Shown: piece after piece, positions 26,378 to 35,970 of the stretch
Numbering within the stretch: position 1 is the stretch's first letter
How the letters are laid out: each line of letters starts with the position of its first letter
DNA from: Micavibrio sp. UBA2137
Lineage (GTDB): Bacteria > Pseudomonadota > Alphaproteobacteria > Micavibrionales > Micavibrionaceae
Direction of reading: 5' to 3'
Length of the DNA stretch: 64,000 nt
Assembly (NCBI GenBank): GCA_002328415.1
Contig: DCXL01000004.1
Span: 665,976 to 729,975 of the forward strand
Translations under genes and position numbers: made by a program
The notes under the pieces: model-generated
Told to the model about the DNA's origin: nothing
Database searches by the model: none
Seen by the model: the letters and a program-made list of their open reading frames with translations, nothing else

Positions 26378-27220
26378 ATGGAAAATACAATTTCACTCTC
26401 TCTTGGGACAATTATCGACATCGTGATATTAGCGATGCTCTGTGCAACCGTCTTTTACGCTTTGCGCCTATCTGGTCAATTAAAACTGCTCCGTCAAAGC
26501 AAAAGCGAACTAGAGCATCTTGTATCTAACCTGGCTGTGAACATTAATCGCGCACATGAGGCCATTTCAGAGATGCAAAATGTTGCCGAAACATCTGGTA
26601 ATGATTTGCATGAAACTGTGCAGCGTGCCCGTGGACTGTCCAGTGAACTGCAATTGATTTTAGAGGCCGGCGACAATCTGGCCGACCGCCTAGGACGTCT
26701 TGCACAGGAATCAACCTCAGGGCGCCGCTTTGAAACACCTGCAAAGCCAGTTGAGGCCGCACCTCAAGCAAAACCTGCTCCAACGCCAAAACCCGCAGCA
26801 AAAGCAGAAGAGAAGCCAGAACTTTTGCGTCGTGAAAATGAATCCGAATTCGCCGAAACACTTGCCAAAATTAAGCAGGATGTGGAAGCCGCCGAACGTG
26901 ACATGGGCTTTGACATGGATGAATCTGACTATGACTTGCAAGATTTTGCAGATGACGAGTATGACGATTTTGACGGTATTGACGAGGAAGGCCGCGAACG
27001 CGTTGCAGGCACATCCGCCTCATCACAACCACCTTCTTCAGGTTTCGTCATTCGTGATCCTGATTTTGAAGATTTCCCGCGCGCTCAATATATGGATGAT
27101 GATAACGATGAAGATGATGACTTTGATGGGCGCATCGACCAAGAATTTGAGGCGCTGACCTCACGTGCCGAGCGCGAGCTTGCAAGCGCCCTTAAACGCC
27201 GCCGTCGTTATGACGCATAA
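26378..27220 (+). CDS. DUF6468-type flagellar-cluster membrane protein
   Basis: 280 residues. One N-terminal transmembrane helix (LGTIIDIVILAMLCATVFYALRL, split here by family knowledge at about 9-30), then a coiled-coil with LKLLRQSKSELEHLVSNLAV and HEAISEMQNVAE, as in the DUF6468 family found next to fliM/fliL in alphaproteobacteria. The rest is a Pro/Ala/Lys linker and a long acidic tail rich in Asp and Glu. The function is not established; its place between fliM and the MotE-like gene suggests motor assembly. Confidence 0.7.
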   Translation: MENTISLSLGTIIDIVILAMLCATVFYALRLSGQLKLLRQSKSELEHLVSNLAVNINRAHEAISEMQNVAETSGNDLHETVQRARGLSSELQLILEAGDNLADRLGRLAQESTSGRRFETPAKPVEAAPQAKPAPTPKPAAKAEEKPELLRRENESEFAETLAKIKQDVEAAERDMGFDMDESDYDLQDFADDEYDDFDGIDEEGRERVAGTSASSQPPSSGFVIRDPDFEDFPRAQYMDDDNDEDDDFDGRIDQEFEALTSRAERELASALKRRRRYDA

Positions 27221-27238
27221 TGTCTGGTAAGAAAATTC

Positions 27239-27976
27239 ATGTTTGAAAACAGTCTAAGACAGCTTCGTTTACTTCCTATTTTGGTGATTGTCGCCATGAT
27301 AGCCTTTGCCGTGCGTGCAGGTGATGTTTTAATTGCTGTGAATAGTGGTGCAGCCAATGCACAATCAGCGACTGAAGACGGTCCGCTGACAGCACCCGCC
27401 CCATCACAGAACACACTTTCGCAAGCCGTTCAGAATAAAAGTGGTAGTAGCACCACTGTTACAGAAGCAGACATCCCAGAAACGCCAATTGATGAAATTG
27501 ATTTGACCGATTCTTTTGATAATGAATTGGGTGGCCCACTTGAATATTCTGATATTCGCGCAGAGTTATTTGAAACGCTTGCCAAGCGTCGTCGTGAACT
27601 TGATGCACGTGAGGAAATGATCGCAAAGAAGGAAGCACTTCTGCAAGCAACAGAGCGTGAAATCGAGCGTAAATATAAAGAGATGTCGCAAGTGCGTAAC
27701 GAGATAAAAGAACTTCTCAATGTCCAAACCGAAGAAGAACAAAAACGCATCATGTCACTTGTGAAGGTCTATGAGAACATGAAAGCCAAGGATGCCGCAC
27801 AAATTTTCAACACACTTGATATGGATATTTTGATTGAAGTGATGGGACGCATGTCCGAGCGTAAACTTTCCCCCGTTCTGGCCGAAATGGACCCCGACCG
27901 TGCGCGGAGCGTGACCATCTTTCTGGCTGAACAAAAAAGCCTGCCTAAAGCGCCCTCTGCTAATGGTACATTTTAA
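27239..27976 (+). CDS. MotE-like flagellar protein (MgtE N-like domain)
   Basis: 245 residues. An N-terminal signal anchor (LLPILVIVAMIAFAVRAGDV) is followed by a low-complexity linker, a coiled coil (RRRELDAREEMIAKKEAL and onward) and a C-terminal MgtE intracellular N-type domain: KVYENMKAKDAAQIFNTLDM then VLAEMDPDRARSVTIFLA. In Sinorhizobium, MotE is a periplasmic chaperone for the motility protein MotC. Eighteen bases after the DUF6468 gene and 12 before the MotB-like gene, so clearly one operon. Confidence 0.8.
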   Translation: MFENSLRQLRLLPILVIVAMIAFAVRAGDVLIAVNSGAANAQSATEDGPLTAPAPSQNTLSQAVQNKSGSSTTVTEADIPETPIDEIDLTDSFDNELGGPLEYSDIRAELFETLAKRRRELDAREEMIAKKEALLQATEREIERKYKEMSQVRNEIKELLNVQTEEEQKRIMSLVKVYENMKAKDAAQIFNTLDMDILIEVMGRMSERKLSPVLAEMDPDRARSVTIFLAEQKSLPKAPSANGTF

Positions 27977-27988
27977 ATTTGGAGCCCA

Positions 27989-28693
27989 ATGCTAAATCGC
28001 AAACCAAAAGAAAGTGAAGAGGAAAGCAGCGCCGTTGTTTACCAAACACTTGCGCTTTTTATAATTTTACTCTCCTTCTTTGTGATTTTGAACAGTATCT
28101 CAACATTTGAAAAGCAAAAGGCTGTCTCCATCATGCAAAGCATTGAGGAGGCGTTCACCACAAAGATTTTTAAAGATGATATTGCCCCCTCGCAAAGCCC
28201 TGATGCACTACGTCTGGCTGGTGAAGGGCAAGCCGTAGAAACGCTTGAGAAATTATTTAAAAGCAGCTTCCCACAACTTACAGAGGTACGCACAGATACC
28301 GCCCGCGGGCGTTTTTATGCTGAACTTCCTTTGTCAGAACTTGAAAATATTATTGCCGATTTCGTGCAAAGAAAGGAAAACGCAACTGATAACGCACCCC
28401 CTGAAAATTTCTTCGAATATGTACTGGATATTTACAAAAGGAATAACGCGACGTTGCGATTGGAATTTTATATCTTAAGCGATACACCTCTTGATAAAAT
28501 AGACAGCACCAATCTTCTCGAACAACGCCTCTTTCTCTCTGATGCAGCAGCGACCTTTGGGCGTGCAGGTTTGCCCCCACAAAATCTGAGCATCGGGTTT
28601 GAAGAAGGCGAAACAGGCATGGCAAGATTGATTATTAGCAACGCCTTTACTTACAATCCTGCCTCTCCAACAACTGAAGGGGATACGCAATGA
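27989..28693 (+). CDS. MotB-like membrane protein lacking the proton-binding aspartate
   Basis: 234 residues. A single N-terminal transmembrane helix VYQTLALFIILLSFFVILNS looks like the MotB helix (compare LMLTFFVMTYAMS in the next gene), but the aspartate that carries protons in MotB is absent and the usual W-x-x-x-x-x-D lead is replaced. The periplasmic part has no recognisable peptidoglycan-binding OmpA core. It overlaps the true MotB-like gene by 4 bases. It may form a mixed stator unit or a scaffold; that is inference. Confidence 0.6.
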   Translation: MLNRKPKESEEESSAVVYQTLALFIILLSFFVILNSISTFEKQKAVSIMQSIEEAFTTKIFKDDIAPSQSPDALRLAGEGQAVETLEKLFKSSFPQLTEVRTDTARGRFYAELPLSELENIIADFVQRKENATDNAPPENFFEYVLDIYKRNNATLRLEFYILSDTPLDKIDSTNLLEQRLFLSDAAATFGRAGLPPQNLSIGFEEGETGMARLIISNAFTYNPASPTTEGDTQ

Positions 28694-29460
28694 GCGACAC
28701 ACATAATACCTCTTCGACTATTCTCAAGTCCGTGCTCAAGCCGCGCCACACCGTACGTAAAAAACAGGCCTGGCTCACCACCTTTACCGACATGATTGCC
28801 CTCATGCTGACCTTTTTCGTGATGACATATGCCATGTCTGAACCAAAGGGAGAAAAGTTTGAAGAGATGTTTCAACCTGCTGTTCAACAAGGCGCCAATA
28901 AATTGCAAGGAGCACCTCTGGCCCGTGGTGATTTAGACACAATCACACTAACAAAACTCACACAAGAAAAAAGACTCGACCTTGATTACCTGCAAAGCCT
29001 GATTGACGAAAAACTTGCGCGTACGCCAGATCTCCGCCAAGACCTTCTTCTCACACATGACGCCCCCAATAACCAGCTTGTTATATCAGTGCCTGCACCA
29101 CTTGGCTTTCAATCAGGCTCGGCAGATGTGTCAGAGAAAGGACAACGTGTTCTTAAAGATATAGTCGAGATTGTCAGCCGTATCAAAAATCCTATTGAAA
29201 TACGTGGACACAGCGACACCTCTCCCATTCGTAATGTCAATACAGGCTTTGCCTCGAACTGGGATCTCTCGCTTGAACGCGCCTTATCCGTTGCAACTGT
29301 CATGACAAGGCAAGGTTACACAAGACCAATGAAGGTCACAGGACAAGCACACAGCCAACAGGAATTACTCCCTGAAACACTCACACGTCAGCAGCGTAAG
29401 GACCTCTCACGCCGCGTTGATATTGTCATTCATGAAAACCGCTATGACGACCGCCCCTAA
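28690..29460 (+). CDS. motB: MotB-family stator protein with OmpA-like domain
   Basis: 256 residues. The stator helix AWLTTFTDMIALMLTFFVMT contains Asp34, equivalent to the proton-carrying aspartate of MotB. The C-terminal OmpA/MotB peptidoglycan-binding domain includes FQSGSADVSEKGQRVL and IEIRGHSDTSP, then SNWDLSLERALSVATVM and LSRRVDIVI. No motA lies in the window, so its partner must be elsewhere. Overlaps the preceding MotB-like gene by 4 bases. Confidence 0.88.
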   Translation: MSDTHNTSSTILKSVLKPRHTVRKKQAWLTTFTDMIALMLTFFVMTYAMSEPKGEKFEEMFQPAVQQGANKLQGAPLARGDLDTITLTKLTQEKRLDLDYLQSLIDEKLARTPDLRQDLLLTHDAPNNQLVISVPAPLGFQSGSADVSEKGQRVLKDIVEIVSRIKNPIEIRGHSDTSPIRNVNTGFASNWDLSLERALSVATVMTRQGYTRPMKVTGQAHSQQELLPETLTRQQRKDLSRRVDIVIHENRYDDRP

Positions 29461-29495
29461 GTCTTTTCATTAAATTTCGGGATAGAATCCTGTGC

Positions 29496-29523
29496 AACGC
29501 CCCGCTCATCTTGTGGGGCGTTT
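29496..29523 (+). terminator. GC-rich hairpin after motB (weak terminator)
   Basis: AACGCCCC and GGGGCGTT form a perfect 8-pair stem with an 11-base loop; only TTT follows counting the stem end, so termination may be partial. It separates motB from the AMIN/TPR gene. Confidence 0.4.
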
Positions 29524-29545
29524 CAAACTGTGCAACATTTAGAAT

Positions 29546-32500
29546 ATGCGCACCTCTTTGAAATTGCTTGGACTTTTATGTGCCACGAGTTGCCTCTTTA
29601 TGAGCGCTTCCGAGGCCGCAGAATTGCGCACACATGAAAAGAGCGACTACTCCCGCATTGTCTTTGATTATGACAGCGCCACGAAATATACGCTCTCACA
29701 GGACGGGCAAAATATAACTGTGACGCTGGATAATAACGATCCTTTAAGCGCAGATAGTGCCAACCAAATTCTCTCACGCGTGGGAACGCCCGCCATAACC
29801 AAAGAAGGCGACTCAACGCGTGTGACCTTTACTATTAAGGACAACTCAAGCCTGCGTCATTTCTCAACGGGCTCACGTATTATCGTTGATGTTTCTGGCG
29901 CTCAGGTCGAGGACAGTGCGCGCGCCAAATTTATTGCATCCAGCAAACAAGAGACACCTTCGACGGAGGCTGTTTATTATCCAGACGAGAATGGCAATAC
30001 ACCTGCAGAAGCTGAAGAAACACAAGAAATAAAAACAACTGTTGAGAGTGAAAAAGAAACTGCGCAATTAGATAACGCAACTTCCGAAGTAGAAACAACA
30101 GTAGAAACAGAAGCAGAAATCACAACGCCCAAGAATGATTTGGCACTCGATGCACCATATGTCATCTCCATGTCCTTTGGCGCGCCTGCATCGCTCACAG
30201 TCTTTAAAGACTGGCGCAGACTTTGGATTGTAACCGATCAAAAAGACGCCAAGATGCCTCAAATTACAGGCCCAGAAAGCGCCGCCTTCCCCACATTTGA
30301 AAAATTAGAGATTGAGGGCGGGTCTGCCTTTTTTGCTGACTTTGGTGCAGAGGCTCTCAGTAATTTCGGTATACGCGGTGAAGGTGGCGGTAAAGATTGG
30401 CGCTTTGTGCTTGCACCAGATGCCACATCAACGATGATGTCTGATTTTGTGATTACGCGCACTGACAATCAAAAACAGCTTATCTGGAATGCAGATGCGC
30501 CAGAGACCTCACTCTCTTTTACAGACCCGTTAAGTGGCCTGATATTTCAGGTAGCGACCGTTGAGCAAACAGGCACATATGTTGCACCCGCCAAAAGCTT
30601 CCCCGAATTTGATGTGTTCGAGAGCATTGCAGGCCTTGCACTCACACCCAAGATTGATGATCTCACACTAACTGTTGAAGACACGCGTGTTATTCTTGGA
30701 AAGGAAAGTGGTGCCCTTGCCATCTCCTCCAACATAATGCCTGCACCAGAACTTGATAAGAGTGACGAAGAGATAGCAGAGCCAGAGAATGCACTGGAAA
30801 ATGAAGAAACTGAAGTTGAAGTTGAAGCTGAAGCCGAATCTGGTATCGAGGTAGAACAAGAGGCAACATCTGAATTACTTCTTAATTTTGCCGCGTGGCG
30901 CAACGGTAACGTGCGCCAACTCGTCGATATGGAACGCAAGGTGATGGCTAATATTGCGTTAGCCGAAAATGACCAGTCCCGCATTAATGACTATTTGGCT
31001 CTTGCTAAAATTGAATTGTCTTTTGGGCGTGGTGCCGAGGCGATTGGCGCACTTGAACGTGCCGCAGAAATTGCCCCCAGCCTTATTGGTACACCTGATT
31101 ATAACGCACTTCTGGGCGCAGCCGCCGCTATGTCCTATAAATATGACCGTGCCTTTGATGCCTTTAAAATTCCCGAATTTGATGAGAGTAACGAAATCAA
31201 TGCATGGCGTGTTGTCACACTTGCAGGGCTAGAGGATTGGAGCCAGGCAGGACGTGATTTACCGCGCGATCTGTCTTTCATTGCCGATTATATTCCTCCC
31301 GTTCGACAAGAGGTTGCTCTTACGCTGGCTGAAGTTGCTTTGCGCGAGGGACGCACCGAACAAAGTGCTGCCCTGCTTGATTTGGTTGATGTGGACCGTG
31401 ACGTGCTGACACGTGCGCAAAAGGCGGCCTTTACCTATCTCTCTGGTGAACTGTTCCGACAATTAGGCGAAGAAAATCTTTCCATTAAGCTCTGGGAGAG
31501 CTTGGCTGATAGCGGAGATGATTATTTCCGTACAAAATCCATTTTTGCCCTCACCCAACTTCTTTATCAGAACGAGGAAATTGCCACAGATACCGCGATT
31601 GAGCGGCTGGAACAATTGCGCTATGCATGGCGCGGTGATGATTTGGAAACACAAATTCTCTATCGTCTGGGTAATCTTTATATTGAGAATAACCAACCTG
31701 TACAGGGCTTGAGCCTCCTTAGACAGGCCGCGAGCAATTCCGCCGACCAGACCGTAGTCGACCAGATCACAACGCAAATGACACAATCTTTTGCCGATAT
31801 TTTTCTCACCGACAAGTTAAATGATATCAGCCCGATTGAGGCCGTTACCCTTTACGAGGAATTTAATGAACTTGTCCCTGCGGGTGCGCAGGGTGATGTG
31901 CTCGCACGTAAACTGGCCAACCAACTGGTTGAAATTGACTTGCTTGATCGCGCAGGTCGCCTGCTCAAATCACAGCTTCAAATTAATAGCGCAGGTATTC
32001 CAGCGCTGGAGCTTTCGATTGATTTAGCCAAAATCCAGTTAATGGACAGAAACCCACAGGCCGCGCTTAACACAACACGACAGGCCGAAAATGTCTATAA
32101 CGCACTTGTGAAATCAGTGACCGATAAGGACAGTCCGCAACTGACGACCGCCCGCACCCTTTACGAAGATGTGCTGTTCTATCGCGCCAAGGCGCTGGCC
32201 GATGATGGGGATGCGGATAAGGCATTGGCTCTGCTTGCGACATTGCCCAAGAACGAGCAGGTATTAACATTGCGCGCCGACATTGCATGGACAGAACAAA
32301 ACTGGGCACAGGCGGCAAGCGCCCTTGGCAGCCTGATAGACTTTAAAAATATCCGTGCGGGCGCGCCATTAACCGAGGCACAGGCCAGCCTAGTGCTTAA
32401 TTGGGCGATTGCGCTTAACCTTGCCGATGATGCAACAGGGTTAGAAGCCGCTAAAGCACGCTTTGGCCCGTCTATGAAGGCAAGTACCCGTGCGCAAGAA

Positions 32501-32623
32501 TTTGAAATCGTAACGCGTCCCCAACGCGATATCTTTATGACAGACCGCGACACCATCAATCGTATTGTTTCCGAGGTTGATATCTTTGACGCCTTCATCA
32601 AAGACCAAGATTTAGTGAATTAG
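29546..32623 (+). CDS. Large exported AMIN-like/TPR-repeat protein of the motility cluster
   Basis: 1025 residues with a signal peptide (LKLLGLLCATSCLFMSASEAA). Residues about 25-120 look like an AMIN-type beta domain (YSRIVFDYDSATKYTLSQDG, FSTGSRIIVDVSGA). Two low-complexity Glu/Thr/Val stretches (about 150-195 and 405-440) flank a second beta-rich section. From about 450 on the protein is alpha-helical with tetratricopeptide-like repeats, e.g. LALAKIELSFGRGAEAIGAL and ILYRLGNLYIENNQPVQGLS. It follows motB and the MotE-like gene, so it may act in the periplasm on the motor. No firm family name. Confidence 0.7.
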   Translation: MRTSLKLLGLLCATSCLFMSASEAAELRTHEKSDYSRIVFDYDSATKYTLSQDGQNITVTLDNNDPLSADSANQILSRVGTPAITKEGDSTRVTFTIKDNSSLRHFSTGSRIIVDVSGAQVEDSARAKFIASSKQETPSTEAVYYPDENGNTPAEAEETQEIKTTVESEKETAQLDNATSEVETTVETEAEITTPKNDLALDAPYVISMSFGAPASLTVFKDWRRLWIVTDQKDAKMPQITGPESAAFPTFEKLEIEGGSAFFADFGAEALSNFGIRGEGGGKDWRFVLAPDATSTMMSDFVITRTDNQKQLIWNADAPETSLSFTDPLSGLIFQVATVEQTGTYVAPAKSFPEFDVFESIAGLALTPKIDDLTLTVEDTRVILGKESGALAISSNIMPAPELDKSDEEIAEPENALENEETEVEVEAEAESGIEVEQEATSELLLNFAAWRNGNVRQLVDMERKVMANIALAENDQSRINDYLALAKIELSFGRGAEAIGALERAAEIAPSLIGTPDYNALLGAAAAMSYKYDRAFDAFKIPEFDESNEINAWRVVTLAGLEDWSQAGRDLPRDLSFIADYIPPVRQEVALTLAEVALREGRTEQSAALLDLVDVDRDVLTRAQKAAFTYLSGELFRQLGEENLSIKLWESLADSGDDYFRTKSIFALTQLLYQNEEIATDTAIERLEQLRYAWRGDDLETQILYRLGNLYIENNQPVQGLSLLRQAASNSADQTVVDQITTQMTQSFADIFLTDKLNDISPIEAVTLYEEFNELVPAGAQGDVLARKLANQLVEIDLLDRAGRLLKSQLQINSAGIPALELSIDLAKIQLMDRNPQAALNTTRQAENVYNALVKSVTDKDSPQLTTARTLYEDVLFYRAKALADDGDADKALALLATLPKNEQVLTLRADIAWTEQNWAQAASALGSLIDFKNIRAGAPLTEAQASLVLNWAIALNLADDATGLEAAKARFGPSMKASTRAQEFEIVTRPQRDIFMTDRDTINRIVSEVDIFDAFIKDQDLVN

Positions 32624-32626
32624 GCA

Positions 32627-33301
32627 CTATTTAATAAAATTTCCTTTATGCAATACATTAGACAAGTCATTGGACATTGTAATGCTGGTTCCATCAATGT
32701 TTGCGTTAATTTTTGTCAGCCAAGGTAAGATAGCAAGTATTTCTGAAGAAACTGGCTCATCGACAATTTCAATTGTAATATTTTGAAGTTCGACACCTTC
32801 ACCAAAAGTTTCTGAAAGGTTGTCAATGTCGACAGACTCGACAGATGTTGGGTCGTCTAAATCCTCAAAAGTTACGAATTGCGGATAATATTCTGGCGGA
32901 AGTTCTGCTTTTGAACCAATCGGCAAGCTATTATAAAATTTAATTCCTGGAATAGTGTTGGTACCTTTTTTTCTATCACTCCTGAAAGGAAATGAATAAT
33001 AAAGCTCTCTGTAAGAATCCCAGTTTATAAGTCCAAAAAGCTGGCCAAGCTCATCAAGATTAATAACAACCGCTTCGCCCCTTACATCAATTTGAGATGA
33101 AGATTCTGGTAACCCACCCAGTTGTAAAAAGGAGCTTGATGTTTTGATTCCGCGAACAACTTCACCCGTTTTAACTCCTTCTGGTGTGTCAACGGTCACA
33201 GTCATTTTATAATGCCAGTCACCTGAAACATATAAATCACTCATCGCAAACGCGGTAACCGCCAGACCAATGACAACAGCAATAATAAAAAGTTTTTTCA
33301 A
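32627..33301 (-). CDS. Exported protein of unknown function (224 residues)
   Basis: Unrecognised. A signal peptide or membrane anchor is clear (KKLFIIAVVIGLAVTAFAMS); the rest is beta-rich with many Asp, Ser and Val and no cysteines, e.g. HYKMTVTVDTPEGVKTGEVV and IDVRGEAVVINLDELGQLFG. Base composition is visibly more AT-rich than the flagellar genes around it. It is 71 bases downstream of the multi-winged-helix gene on the same strand, and its stop abuts the stop of the convergent TPR gene. It may be the target or output of its neighbour. Confidence 0.65.
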   Translation of the reverse strand: MKKLFIIAVVIGLAVTAFAMSDLYVSGDWHYKMTVTVDTPEGVKTGEVVRGIKTSSSFLQLGGLPESSSQIDVRGEAVVINLDELGQLFGLINWDSYRELYYSFPFRSDRKKGTNTIPGIKFYNSLPIGSKAELPPEYYPQFVTFEDLDDPTSVESVDIDNLSETFGEGVELQNITIEIVDEPVSSEILAILPWLTKINANIDGTSITMSNDLSNVLHKGNFIK

Positions 33302-33372
33302 AAGAACCGCACCTTCAAAAGAATTTTGTTTTAATGATATCGCAAAAATACTTGTGCGTGAACTATGGTCAC

Positions 33373-35970
33373 TTAGACAATTTGATAAACAGTCTCGCGT
33401 CCTTTGCTTGTAACTTTTACGCGTGACCCTGTTTCAGGGGATGCGGCGTTAATTTTACCCAATGCATTATCAAATGTTGCGCGGATTGTATTATCATCCC
33501 ATTGCAATTTATCACCCTTTTCAGCAACAAGATGACGTATGGCGTCTGCGTCCAAAAGCTTGCCACGGTTTTCGTCCAAAACACTCATCAAGACAACTTC
33601 TCTTGGAATAAAATTTGCATCCGTCTTTTCACAGCGGAACATATAACCTTCTTCCGCAACAAAATTAAAGACAGATTCTTCCATCTGTGAAAGTCGTTCT
33701 GTTGTTGGGGTTGGAATATCTTGCCAGACAACGCCCTTACCCTCTAACGACAGAGGAAAGTAGGAATATTCTGGTGTCCAATGTTCCTCGAGTTTGGTCA
33801 CAAAGTTCTTCAGATTATTAATTCCAAAACGCTGAGCTAAATCTGTTTCGTAAACTCTTATTGGAAACTGTTCAGAAATGTAGATAAGGGCATCTGCATG
33901 TTTTTGCGGTAGAACAATGTTAGTGTTTCGAATTCGAAGTGCCTGATTTTTAGGGTCACGCTCGACCTCCAAACGACCATGCAGTTCGAGCACCTCTAAC
34001 TCATTATCAGGTGACACGATAGCAGCCTTTGGCACATTCTCAGTTGCTTTTGTTACCTCGGGCACGGGATCACCTGGCAAGAGACACGCATACCCCTCCC
34101 CACGCACGGTAAACAACAAATTGGCTGCCTCTTCAGAGACACCTTTTAATTTGCCGCGCAGGGCATTGACCTTATTTGAGAGTGTTGTCTGATTAAAGGC
34201 ACGTGAAGGAAAAGCCGCTCTGTGCAATTCATCAAATGAAATGGGCTCTGGTCTTTTTTCAAAGGCAGATTCCAACATTTTAAGTTCGAAATGTTTCAAC
34301 TCAATACCTGAATCTTTCACAACGGCTTCGCCTGTTACGGGATGAACACGTAAATCGAAATATTCAAATTTAGTGTCTGTTGTGAGTGTTACAGAGCTCC
34401 CACTTGAGGTTTCAAGCTTGCGTTCTGTGTAGCGCGCAACGTTTCTCTTACTTTGTTCTTCAAGCTCTTCGGCTGTTGGCACATTCTCAGCCTCACCATA
34501 ACTTAAGAGAATATCGTGATAAATTTTTACATTATCCTCTTGGCCAATATCCATATCTGACTCGTCCAGCTTCTTAAATAAACTGCGTGCAGCATTAAGA
34601 ACATCTTCTTCGGGCGTGACTTGCCCGCGAAGCGCATAGTTTGAACCACGAATGCTGTTAAACAAGACATCGGCACGCACCACCTGGCCTTTATTGCGGT
34701 GGAGCGCCTCTAGAAGGCGGACTTCCGCAACCGAAAAGGCTGTCTCTTGCGTATCACCAATCAAATTGTATTTTTGGACGCTGTCACGCATACGAATAAA
34801 GCGGTGTGGGCCAATAAGTGTAATATCCTGCTTTACGAAACTACTATAATCTGTTGCATCGAAAAGTTTGGGGTCAAAATAAGACATGTTTAACTTTGCC
34901 TCATTTGAGTCTGGGAATATCTCAACAGGCGAGCCTTGCGACAACATGCACGACCCTAAAAGCGCATTCAATGTTTGGAGATGGTCAAAATTAGCGCTCA
35001 TGAAATTACTATCCAATTTGGCAGGCAACCCATTCAAATTGTAAAGATGAAGGAAAACCTCACGTTCTTCTGCGCTCATAGTAAGTGAGGTATCGGCGAT
35101 TTCGAAATTGCCATCATCCTTCTCGTCCAATCTTAAAATACCAAAATATTCACGTGTTTGCGGGATATCATTTGCAATATAGTACCCTTCACCCCAGCGC
35201 GTGCGGATCATATCAAAACCAAGTCCAGGAACAGCCGCATTTATGGCTGAACGCAATTTAGTTGTATAGACATCAATAATCTTTGCATCTGGTTCGTCAT
35301 CTTTAAAATCATAAATATCACCAACCAGACGTTGCTGTGTTCTAGGCGTTCCCTGATGCTTGAGCAGAGAGAGCAATAACTGTCTTTGCTGTCCTGTCAA
35401 ATGCACATCTTTTCCTTCATAGGACATGCGCCCATCTTTGGTACTTATTGAAAGTCCACAAAAGGATACAAGCCCATCAGTTGTTGCATTGTTGTAAACA
35501 AGGCGTGCGACTGCCAGTGGCAAGAGGGCCGGTTCATCTGCATGGTCAATAACCATGGCAACACCCGCACTCATCATATTAAACTTTGCTTTCGGGCCTG
35601 CATCATCGAGGTAACCAAGGACGGGAATGTCCAAATCTCTCGCATCACTTACAAGTGCATTGATGTCTTCAAGGTATTTTGAACGCTCGATAATCGCGGC
35701 GCTATTCAATCCATGATCTTCGTCTATCAATTTATGATTTGGAATGACAACAACAGCATCTACAGGTTCATCATGTGTTGTAATATCACGTCTTAAATCT
35801 TTAAAACTGCGGGTGCCAAAGGCGCTATCTGCGAAGAAACCTATCCAAGGTGTTGCGGAATATTCTTCTTTTAGAAGCTCAGCCCGTTGTGGGAGTTCTT
35901 CTCTGAGCATTTCGGCAAATGCTGGATCTTCTTTTTCCAAGGCAGGGTCAAGATAGAATAAAATACGCAT
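33373..35970 (-). CDS. Giant regulator with repeated OmpR/PhoB-type winged-helix domains
   Basis: 865 residues. Residues 1-155 resemble a degenerate receiver domain (MRILFYLDPALEKED, VDAVVVIPNHKLID, IPVLGYLDDAGPKAK). Then a canonical winged-helix of the Trans_reg_C type at 167-265: LTGQQRQLLLSLLKHQGTP, then VYTTKLRSAINAA and IRTRWGEGYYI. Further units look like the same fold: 385-493 (FSVAEVRLLEALHRNKGQVV), 535-632 (LKHFELKMLESAFEKRPEPI ... VRGEGYACL), 657-752 (more divergent) and 768-865 (FIPREVVLMSVLDENRGKLL). A unit at 275-365 is possible. No transmembrane segment. It lies inside the flagellar region on the opposite strand to the motor genes. Confidence 0.7.
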   Translation of the reverse strand: MRILFYLDPALEKEDPAFAEMLREELPQRAELLKEEYSATPWIGFFADSAFGTRSFKDLRRDITTHDEPVDAVVVIPNHKLIDEDHGLNSAAIIERSKYLEDINALVSDARDLDIPVLGYLDDAGPKAKFNMMSAGVAMVIDHADEPALLPLAVARLVYNNATTDGLVSFCGLSISTKDGRMSYEGKDVHLTGQQRQLLLSLLKHQGTPRTQQRLVGDIYDFKDDEPDAKIIDVYTTKLRSAINAAVPGLGFDMIRTRWGEGYYIANDIPQTREYFGILRLDEKDDGNFEIADTSLTMSAEEREVFLHLYNLNGLPAKLDSNFMSANFDHLQTLNALLGSCMLSQGSPVEIFPDSNEAKLNMSYFDPKLFDATDYSSFVKQDITLIGPHRFIRMRDSVQKYNLIGDTQETAFSVAEVRLLEALHRNKGQVVRADVLFNSIRGSNYALRGQVTPEEDVLNAARSLFKKLDESDMDIGQEDNVKIYHDILLSYGEAENVPTAEELEEQSKRNVARYTERKLETSSGSSVTLTTDTKFEYFDLRVHPVTGEAVVKDSGIELKHFELKMLESAFEKRPEPISFDELHRAAFPSRAFNQTTLSNKVNALRGKLKGVSEEAANLLFTVRGEGYACLLPGDPVPEVTKATENVPKAAIVSPDNELEVLELHGRLEVERDPKNQALRIRNTNIVLPQKHADALIYISEQFPIRVYETDLAQRFGINNLKNFVTKLEEHWTPEYSYFPLSLEGKGVVWQDIPTPTTERLSQMEESVFNFVAEEGYMFRCEKTDANFIPREVVLMSVLDENRGKLLDADAIRHLVAEKGDKLQWDDNTIRATFDNALGKINAASPETGSRVKVTSKGRETVYQIV

